35,460 nt of DNA from an uncultured Eubacteriales bacterium. Lineage in GTDB: Bacteria > Bacillota > Clostridia > Saccharofermentanales > Saccharofermentanaceae. Every line of letters starts with the position of its first letter. The first letter of the stretch is position 1. The notes under the pieces were generated by a model. That model searched no databases and was not told the DNA's origin. It saw only the letters and a program-made list of their open reading frames with translations. The DNA is taken from contig OMWK01000018.1 of NCBI GenBank assembly GCA_900314745.1, forward strand, positions 1 to 35,460, read 5' to 3'. The translations under genes and the position numbers were made by a program. Positions 16,358 to 22,132 of the stretch are shown in pieces.

Positions 16358-18550
16358 TTATCTGTATGTATACGGATAGTCGCCTCTTGTGACTCCGTAA
16401 GAATTACAGATACCGGTAAACTCAGCCGACTCTCCGAAGCCGTGGATTATGCATCCGTAATCGTTGCCTCTCTCAAGGAAAGCTACCCAGTATGCGATCC
16501 CTGCGGCATCAGGCTCTCTGTTGAGATATACGGTATAGGCTCTTCTTACGAAATCTTCATTGCTAAGATGCATATCGCGAAGCTCGTTCGAGAATACAAA
16601 TCCTGCGGATACGTCTACAGCGGACATGCCGTTCAGGATCTTGTTGACCCAGTACTGGCGTCCCGCATCATCTGCTGATCTTCCCAGGAACTCTGCATAC
16701 AGTCTGTCGACAAAAGCGCTTATCTGCTCGATATTGGCACCCGAAGGAGCTGCTGAAGAACCTGAAGTACCGGTGATGCCGAGGGCTGCAGCATTGACCC
16801 ACATGCAGGGTCTGACGCCCACGAGAGCACCCGTCGGAGACTCGACGCCGTCAAGTCTGATCGAACCCGTATAGTTAACGTATGCCGTGCTGTACGAGAA
16901 CATACCGGGTGTTCTTAACCACCAGTATGTATTGCCTGTCGTAGGATCACTTTGTGCAGAACCATTTCGAGCGGCACCGACGCCGGCAAGAGCCGCGTTC
17001 GAAGCCACAGCCGTTCTTTGCTGGTCATTCGAGAAGTACTGCTGTGCCTCCTCGACGCTCAATACAAACACTCTGTCCGTTACAGCGCCGCCGTTGGCAC
17101 CCGGAGTACCGAAGCGGGAGTTCGGAGAAGTCGATATGCTTGTGGGAATGATGATACTCTGATCAACGGGAAGGCTTCCGAGGAACGCGCCGTTAAGCCA
17201 TGAGCGAAGAGAACTACCCTCCCAGCCCGTATTCATGCTTCCTCTGCCCGAGTAATTACCGGAGAACATCTTAAAAGCTATAACTTCATGCGTGATGAGA
17301 AGCGCATTGCCGTTAGATACTGCGAGCACATCCCATGTGTAGCCGCCGAAGCTGACCGTGCTTCTTGAAGGCTGGATATTAGCTCCGGCAGAACCGAATG
17401 TGATGCCCCTCCAGTAAGGATATGTGACTACTTTGTTGTAACCGGAATCAGCTGCGAGTGCATTCCAGTTAGCCTGTGTGCTGCCGTAGTGGATATTGCG
17501 AAGACCGCCCATCTCGTTAAAGGCATTGGAGCCGATGTAGGTGACTCCGGCGCCTATCGTGAGATCCATAACAGAACCACACGCATTGAAGGCACGTTCG
17601 CCGATAACACCCTGGTTAACAACGATGTTTGAAGATAAAGGTGCGCCGTTAAACGCACGCTCACCGATATAAGACACTCCTGCAGGGATCGCAGTGTGCA
17701 TTCTTGCACATGAAGCAAAAGCAAAGCTTCCGATGGTGGTAAGCGAATTAGGCAAGGAAGCGGTGGTGATATTCTGGCAGTTATTAAATGCATACTCACC
17801 AATAGTCGTGCAGCCTTCCGGAATCGTAACCGATGTCAGTGAGAAGCAATGTTCAAAGGCGTAATCACCAACCTTCGTTACTCCGCCCGGAATCGTAAGA
17901 TTCGTAACCAGGGCGCCGTTAAGATAAAGATTATGAGCATACTCGAGGGGGCTTGCCTTATTGCCGCCGAAGTATATCCTGCACCATGCCGCCACATCAC
18001 TGATATAGACTCCGTTAAGTCCGTTGCAGCTCTCGAAAGCACTGATGCCGACAGCCGTGACGCCGGGTCCGATAGTTACAGTGCGCATGCCGCTGCATCT
18101 TATAAAAGCAGCCTCTCCGATGACACCGTTAGGGATTGCCACGCTTCCGAGCGCCGTGTCATCTGCAAAAGCCGCAAAACCAATCCTCTGGACAGAACCT
18201 GGGATGGAGACGGAAGTCAATGCGTTACACCCCCAGAATGCGCCCGCACCGATCGAGGTTACGCCTTCATTGATGACTATGGATGTAATGGAGGGCTTAA
18301 GATGGAACCACGGCTGAGCAAGCTCATTGCCTGACTCAGGGCCATGCAGATGTTCAGGATAGTCGTACATATCACCGGAACCGGAGATGGTAAGAACGCC
18401 CCCGCTGAAACTCCATGAGAGACCGGGACCGCAGTTACCGCTCTCAGCACGCACGATCCCCGCAGGGAGCATAATAAACAGCACCGAGACAGCTATTGCT
18501 AACGATACAAACTTAACAGTTGCGGAAGATAATCTGCGTACAGTATTCAT
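16358..18550 (-). CDS. Secreted BspA-type leucine-rich-repeat protein with DUF6273 and DUF4214 domains
   Basis: 730 residues. A signal peptide ends near residue 35 (LPAGIVRA). The mature start GPGLSWSFSGGVLTISGSG is typical of BspA-like surface proteins. About 70-370 holds LRR_5 repeats such as VTSIGAGAFWGCNALTSVSI. Residues about 385-600 look like DUF6273 (YTWDVLAVSNGNALLIT, SSLRSWLNGAFL, YWWLRTPG, VGVRPCMWVN). Residues about 620-730 look like DUF4214, with two units (FVDRLYAEFLGRSADDAGRQ and FVRRAYTVYLNREPDAAGI). GGAGG lies seven bases before the ATG. No LPXTG or cell-wall anchor is visible. A surface or adhesin role is inferred. Its stop is 2 bases from that of the convergent FliB-like gene. 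Confidence 0.85.
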   Translation of the reverse strand: MNTVRRLSSATVKFVSLAIAVSVLFIMLPAGIVRAESGNCGPGLSWSFSGGVLTISGSGDMYDYPEHLHGPESGNELAQPWFHLKPSITSIVINEGVTSIGAGAFWGCNALTSVSIPGSVQRIGFAAFADDTALGSVAIPNGVIGEAAFIRCSGMRTVTIGPGVTAVGISAFESCNGLNGVYISDVAAWCRIYFGGNKASPLEYAHNLYLNGALVTNLTIPGGVTKVGDYAFEHCFSLTSVTIPEGCTTIGEYAFNNCQNITTASLPNSLTTIGSFAFASCARMHTAIPAGVSYIGERAFNGAPLSSNIVVNQGVIGERAFNACGSVMDLTIGAGVTYIGSNAFNEMGGLRNIHYGSTQANWNALAADSGYNKVVTYPYWRGITFGSAGANIQPSRSTVSFGGYTWDVLAVSNGNALLITHEVIAFKMFSGNYSGRGSMNTGWEGSSLRSWLNGAFLGSLPVDQSIIIPTSISTSPNSRFGTPGANGGAVTDRVFVLSVEEAQQYFSNDQQRTAVASNAALAGVGAARNGSAQSDPTTGNTYWWLRTPGMFSYSTAYVNYTGSIRLDGVESPTGALVGVRPCMWVNAAALGITGTSGSSAAPSGANIEQISAFVDRLYAEFLGRSADDAGRQYWVNKILNGMSAVDVSAGFVFSNELRDMHLSNEDFVRRAYTVYLNREPDAAGIAYWVAFLERGNDYGCIIHGFGESAEFTGICNSYGVTRGDYPYTYR

Positions 18551-18590
18551 ATAAACGCCTCCAAAGCACTATTAAAGCTTCAATAAGACG

Positions 18591-18596
18591 ATTATA
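18591..18596 (-). promoter_or_regulatory. -10 box of the LRR gene
   Basis: TATAAT on the minus strand about 40 bases before the ATG. No convincing -35 box lies 17 bases upstream. The box lies in the gap after the epimerase gene, so the LRR gene may have its own transcript. Confidence 0.4.
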
Positions 18597-18623
18597 AGAT
18601 ACTGTGTTTACTTATATCTTGGC

Positions 18624-19811
18624 TTAATGATTAATAATTTGAAAACTACTCTTAAGTCTGGAATACATCTCCATGCACATTCTTCCGTTATGATAGGGAC
18701 ACTTCCATTCGTGAACAAGGGCCTGCCCTTCTGTTTTACTTACATCTTCGTAAATATTCTCTATCCACTCACCGTGTTCTCCGACAACATTATCACGTAT
18801 GTAATTCCAGATCATATCTGATGCCTCAAGATAATCCTCATCACCCGTCAGCTCATATGCATTCATAAAACCTGTAACTGCTTCAGCCTGAACCCACCAG
18901 ACCTTCTTGCTGTCGACCACGCCGTTCTCACATTCATTGTTCATTGCGTGATCCTGCTCATCGATACCATGTTCAAGAGCGCCTTCCGCAAGTCCGGTTA
19001 TTACCGGCATCATTTCATCTTTGATATTCCTGTCCTTAAGAACGTCACAGGCCCTGCTTATGAGCCACGAAGCCTCAATATCATGTCCATACGACTCGAG
19101 ATCAATTATCGAATTGTAATCCATATCAAAGAACACTTTGCATATCTTACGCTGAGGATCATAGACATGTGTCTTAAAAAGTTTAAGTATCTCCAGAACG
19201 GAAGCTTCTACATCAGAGAAATATTCGGCTTCCAGAAGTTCAGTGTAGCTTTCAAGAAGATGAAGCAAGGTATTCATGGTCCTGTCCGCCATTACACCGT
19301 TCTCAGACAGTTTGTCATTCTCACAAAGCGAGAAGTCGCGTCCAAAAGCTTCAAGATACCCTTCGCTGTCCCTGCACTTGCTCTCGATGAGTTCATAAAG
19401 GCTGCAGGCGAGGTCTAGCGCTTCAGCATCACCACTTGCCCGGTAATAAGCACTTAATGCATACAGGGCGAAGGACTGGCAGTAGGTGTGCTTCATGTCC
19501 TCACAGGGGGTGCCGTCAGCATTTACCGACCAGAACATCCCGCCGTACTCATGATCCAGACAGAAGTCTCTCAAGAAACGGTAGGCATGATCTGCACAGG
19601 ACAGAACCTCATAATCCTTACGAAGCATGTATGCTGACGAGAAGAACCACAGGATCCTGCTTTGCAGTATTACTCCCTTGGGGCTTTTCTTATCAGGAAG
19701 GCCGTTCTCGTCAGCGAATCCAAAGAAACCGCCGTTCTCATCGTCTCTCAAGTTCATCCAGAACGGAATAAGATCATTGTATAAATGCCCGGAAAACTCT
19801 GTCATGTTCAT
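18624..19811 (-). CDS. Cellobiose 2-epimerase (N-acylglucosamine 2-epimerase family)
   Basis: 395 residues, an (alpha/alpha)6-barrel enzyme. Many segments match my recollection of Ruminococcus albus cellobiose 2-epimerase: LIPFWMNLRDDENGGFFGF near 14, KGVILQSRILWFFSSAYM near 45, DMKHTYCQSFALYALSAYYR near 105, SYGHDIEASWL near 237, KKVWWVQAEAVTGF near 303 and WKCPYHNGRMCME near 371. The active-site His residues of the family (SYGHDIEA, PYHNGR) are present. It would convert cellobiose to glucosyl-mannose for beta-mannan or cellulose catabolism in the cytosol. AGGAGGTG precedes the ATG. It is divergent from an AraC regulator and has no phosphorylase gene next to it. Confidence 0.85.
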   Translation of the reverse strand: MNMTEFSGHLYNDLIPFWMNLRDDENGGFFGFADENGLPDKKSPKGVILQSRILWFFSSAYMLRKDYEVLSCADHAYRFLRDFCLDHEYGGMFWSVNADGTPCEDMKHTYCQSFALYALSAYYRASGDAEALDLACSLYELIESKCRDSEGYLEAFGRDFSLCENDKLSENGVMADRTMNTLLHLLESYTELLEAEYFSDVEASVLEILKLFKTHVYDPQRKICKVFFDMDYNSIIDLESYGHDIEASWLISRACDVLKDRNIKDEMMPVITGLAEGALEHGIDEQDHAMNNECENGVVDSKKVWWVQAEAVTGFMNAYELTGDEDYLEASDMIWNYIRDNVVGEHGEWIENIYEDVSKTEGQALVHEWKCPYHNGRMCMEMYSRLKSSFQIINH

Positions 19812-19874
19812 ATGGGAACACCTCCTGATAAACCCTGAATTGCCTAAACCTTATATATTCAAGTTATCGCACCA

Positions 19875-19886
19875 AGGGAGTTCCCT
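19875..19886. promoter_or_regulatory. Palindrome in the epimerase/AraC gap
   Basis: AGGGAGTTCCCT, two 5-bp arms around GT. It overlaps the hexamer TTCCCT that sits 17 bases before the AraC gene's TATAAT, where a -35 box would be. A possible operator, but short. Confidence 0.35.
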
Positions 19887-19903
19887 ATCTATTAGAAACA
19901 ACT

Positions 19904-19909
19904 TATAAT
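19904..19909 (+). promoter_or_regulatory. -10 box of the AraC-family gene
   Basis: Perfect TATAAT about 30 bases before the ATG at 19940, with a poor -35 hexamer (TTCCCT, 19881-19886). Such a promoter often needs an activator. Confidence 0.5.
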
Positions 19910-19939
19910 ATTGTACAAACCTATTATCAGGAGGATATC

Positions 19940-20791
19940 ATGCAGTTATTCGAATACATCGACATGCTCAATCAGCCTTACGACATCTTCCGGACAGGTG
20001 ACGTTAATTCGCCTATGCACTGGCACTACTACAGCGAGATAATATACGTAGACAAAGGTTCTGTTAATGTTAAGTGCAATGACAGCATCTTCACCCTTAA
20101 CGAAGGAGACCTATGTTACTTCTACCCCCTGCAGCTTCACGAGATCACAAGAGCGGACACAAATGACGTCTGCCACTCGGTAATCAAGTTTGACATACAT
20201 TCAATAAACATACCTTCGGCGCACCTGCCCCGTATGTTCGATTATTTTGTCAGAAGAACACACGATGACGACTTCTGCATCATTGTAAGAAAAGCTTCCT
20301 CTTCTTACAGCACCATTAAGCAGACCGTAGCATCAATCATCGACGAATACAGTAATGAGAATGAATTCTATATGCTTAGCGTTCAGTCACTCATACAGAA
20401 TCTGCTAATCAGCATTGCAAGGAGCATCGATAAGAAGCGTCAACCTGCTCCCAAGAAGCACAAGGACGAGGAATTCTCATTCTTCCATATTCTCGAATAC
20501 ATAGACACACATTCCAACGAGCCTCTGGAAGTACAGGAACTCGCCGGAATGTGCCATATGAGTTATTCGAATTTTGCAAAATTATTCCGCGAACAATACG
20601 GCCGTTCCTGCAAAGAGTACATCAGCTACATACGCCTTAACAAAGCGCAGGAACTTCTTCTCAACTCCGAATATGACCTGAATTACATTGCCATGGAAAC
20701 AGGCTTCTATGACTGCAGCCACTTCATCCGCACCTACAAGAAATGGAAAGGGATCACACCCGAGCAGGAACGGAAGAAGTTTCAGGGATAA
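19940..20791 (+). CDS. AraC-family regulator with cupin sensor domain
   Basis: 283 residues. The N-terminal cupin-like domain has the sugar-sensor look PMHWHYYSEIIYVDKGSVNV near 29-48 and NEGDLCYFYPLQLHEI near 58. The C-terminal 100 residues are the double helix-turn-helix of the AraC/XylS family: VQELAGMCHMSYSNFAKLFREQ near 193 and YIAMETGFYDCSHFIRTYKKW near 250, followed by GITPEQER. AGGAGG precedes the ATG. Divergent placement suggests it controls the cellobiose 2-epimerase gene in response to a disaccharide; this is inference. Confidence 0.9.
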   Translation: MQLFEYIDMLNQPYDIFRTGDVNSPMHWHYYSEIIYVDKGSVNVKCNDSIFTLNEGDLCYFYPLQLHEITRADTNDVCHSVIKFDIHSINIPSAHLPRMFDYFVRRTHDDDFCIIVRKASSSYSTIKQTVASIIDEYSNENEFYMLSVQSLIQNLLISIARSIDKKRQPAPKKHKDEEFSFFHILEYIDTHSNEPLEVQELAGMCHMSYSNFAKLFREQYGRSCKEYISYIRLNKAQELLLNSEYDLNYIAMETGFYDCSHFIRTYKKWKGITPEQERKKFQG

Positions 20792-20800
20792 TTAATGCAT

Positions 20801-20826
20801 AAAAAAGAACCCTTATAAAAGGGTTC
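20801..20826 (-). terminator. Terminator of tRNA-Val
   Basis: On the minus strand GAACCCTT, loop TTAT, AAGGGTTC and then six T. It directly follows the tRNA 3' end and can also slow transcripts leaving the AraC-family gene. Confidence 0.85.
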
Positions 20827-20830
20827 CTCA

Positions 20831-20907
20831 TGGTGGATGCTACAGGACTCGAACCTGTGACCCCCTGCACGTCAAGCAGGTACTCTAGCCAGCTGAGCTA
20901 AGCATCC
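20831..20907 (-). tRNA. trnV: tRNA-Val (anticodon GAC)
   Basis: Minus-strand cloverleaf: acceptor GGATGCT with AGCATCC, D arm GCTC/GAGT, anticodon stem CCTGC/GCAGG with loop TTGACGT (anticodon GAC, reading GUC and GUU codons), T stem ACAGG/CCTGT with loop TTCGAAT. The discriminator is A and the 3' CCA is encoded. Confidence 0.92.
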
Positions 20908-20918
20908 TCAGCCCGAAG

Positions 20919-20947
20919 ATATTATCATTTATCCGTCTTTATTACAA
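20919..20947 (-). promoter_or_regulatory. Promoter of tRNA-Val
   Basis: On the minus strand TTGTAA (20942-20947), 17-base spacer, TAATAT (20919-20924), about 12 bases before the mature 5' end. Confidence 0.6.
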
Positions 20948-20976
20948 GTTATATTCTCTGTGAATCCGAAGGGCCG

Positions 20977-21276
20977 TCATCTTCCTGAAGAGTATTCCGC
21001 CCTTAAGATCACTGACACACGGGTTATCACGTTCTCAGGATTCGGGTATTCCTTCAGTAAATGCATACCTATGGACTCGGCAGTCTTGTATGAGCCGATA
21101 TTTGTATATTTGCAATAAGAATACAGTGCAGGATAGTCTGTGTTGGCAAAGGCATAAGGATAATGCTGCATGATCTCCGGGTCCGCCAGCACCTTGTACA
21201 ACGCATCAAAATCATCGTGATTCATCTCGCGAAGATATAGTCTCTTTGTCTCAATTATGCACTCGTGCACTATCAC
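20977..21276 (-). pseudogene. GNAT acetyltransferase with internal deletion
   Basis: 99 residues in an open frame. The N-terminal part (IIETKRLYLREMNHDDFDAL, ADPEIMQHYP) is the start of a RimJ/RimL-type N-acetyltransferase. It then jumps to the C-terminal part (YSYCKYTNIGSYKTAESIGM, LLKEYPNPENVITRVSVI) of the same family. The central acetyl-CoA binding region of roughly 80 residues (strands with GxxGxG/A) is missing; normal members have about 175-185 residues. The junction falls near HYPYAFANTD. The frame is kept, so it looks like a clean in-frame deletion. It starts at a GTG with a poor ribosome site. It is probably inactive as an acetyltransferase. Confidence 0.7.
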
Positions 21277-21311
21277 CTGCTCAAGCTGATCAAGATTAAT
21301 AAGTCAATCTG

Positions 21312-21584
21312 TTATGTTATATCCTTTCTTTTATCCTTAATATGCTCTTTTGCAACTTCATCTATCTTACCTGTAATTATGCGGTTCACCGCCTTATATG
21401 TCGGTATATCACCAATATCGAACTCGAGATTCTCAGATTCGCAGTACTCTCGGATCGCAGCACCGAATATCACATCCAACTTACTGCTGAGTTCTTCAAG
21501 CGCCTTCTGTAGATCAGGAGTTTTTGTATCCACGATACTTTGGAATTTTGCGGGATTTGCTTTTACGCTTTCTTCAATAGTCAT
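21312..21584 (-). CDS. Small hypothetical protein
   Basis: 90 residues, not recognised. It is hydrophilic and likely mostly helical (SVKANPAKFQSIVDTKTPDL, KALEELSSKLDVIFGAAI), with an even mix of Asp/Glu and Lys, one Cys and no membrane segment or known motif. An AAAGGA ribosome site eight bases before the ATG supports expression. An inverted repeat at 21650-21677 lies upstream. It is followed by the deleted GNAT gene, 35 bases further on. Confidence 0.6.
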   Translation of the reverse strand: MTIEESVKANPAKFQSIVDTKTPDLQKALEELSSKLDVIFGAAIREYCESENLEFDIGDIPTYKAVNRIITGKIDEVAKEHIKDKRKDIT

Positions 21585-21649
21585 ATTATGTAGTCCTTTC
21601 TTAAGTTTTACTATCCTTTTTCAGTTTACATAAGAATTTATTATTCCTT

Positions 21650-21677
21650 ATTAACCGTATATTAATAATCGGTTAAT
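21650..21677. repeat. 8-bp inverted repeat upstream of the small gene
   Basis: ATTAACCG (21650-21657) and CGGTTAAT (21670-21677) flank an AT-rich 12-base centre. On the minus strand TTAACC, 17 bases, TAATAA could make a promoter covered by the repeat, so it may be an operator; weak. Confidence 0.4.
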
Positions 21678-21748
21678 GATAAGAAATCCCGTAGATCGCG
21701 GTACTGTCTGGAAGTGAAAAACCGTTTCCCATAAATATGCAGATAGCT

Positions 21749-21777
21749 TTGACACATACCCCGGGTAGGTATATTAT
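21749..21777 (+). promoter_or_regulatory. Promoter of csoR-copA
   Basis: TTGACA (21749-21754), 17-base spacer, TATTAT (21772-21777), close to consensus. The spacer is filled by the first CsoR-type operator. Confidence 0.75.
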
Positions 21778-21806
21778 AAGCATAGACTTATACCCCCTCA
21801 GGGTAT
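21756..21806. promoter_or_regulatory. Two CsoR-type operators
   Basis: Two 17-bp sites of the form ATACCCC...GGTAT: 21756-21772 lies between the -35 and -10 boxes, and 21790-21806 lies just downstream of the start point. Centres are 34 bases apart. G-tract inverted repeats of this kind are the known binding sites of copper-sensing CsoR. Confidence 0.8.
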
Positions 21807-21823
21807 GTATGCGAGGTGACAAG

Positions 21824-22129
21824 ATGGCCAGTAAAAACACGTGTCCGCATTGCAATCACAAAGACAGATCCGACGATGAGATCAAGGACCTCATCACGCG
21901 TCTTAACAGAATCGAGGGTCAGATCAGAGGCATTCATAAGATGGTGGACGAAGGCGCTTACTGCGTTGATATCTTAACGCAGGTCAATGCAGCGAGATGC
22001 TCGCTCAACTCCTTTTCGAAGGTGCTGCTCGGAAGCCACATCAAGTCGTGCGTGAAAGACGACGTCAGAAACGGCTCTGAGGAGAAGATAGACGAACTCG
22101 TAGAGCTTCTGCAGAAGATGATGAAATAA
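21824..22129 (+). CDS. csoR: Copper-sensing repressor CsoR
   Basis: 101 residues from the ATG at 21824, chosen because AGGTGA lies just upstream and the longer frame covers the operators. All-helical CsoR/RcnR family. Cys47, His72 and Cys76 (GAYC, LLGSHIKSC) have the same spacing as the Cu(I) ligands Cys36/His61/Cys65 that I recall for Mycobacterium tuberculosis CsoR, which separates it from nickel RcnR and formaldehyde FrmR. An extra N-terminal CPHC pair is present, a common clostridial feature. It would release the promoter when Cu(I) binds. copA follows after 3 bases. Confidence 0.9.
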   Translation: MASKNTCPHCNHKDRSDDEIKDLITRLNRIEGQIRGIHKMVDEGAYCVDILTQVNAARCSLNSFSKVLLGSHIKSCVKDDVRNGSEEKIDELVELLQKMMK

Positions 22130-22132
22130 ATT

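Noticed and set aside
16356..16380. Terminator between the FliB-like and LRR genes
   Set aside because: ATCTGTATGTATACGGAT can fold but has a tiny loop, GU pairing and no T tract.
20801..21300. Integrated element at tRNA-Val
   Set aside because: No integrase, no repeated tRNA 3' end and no change in gene style were seen; only a decayed GNAT gene lies beside it.
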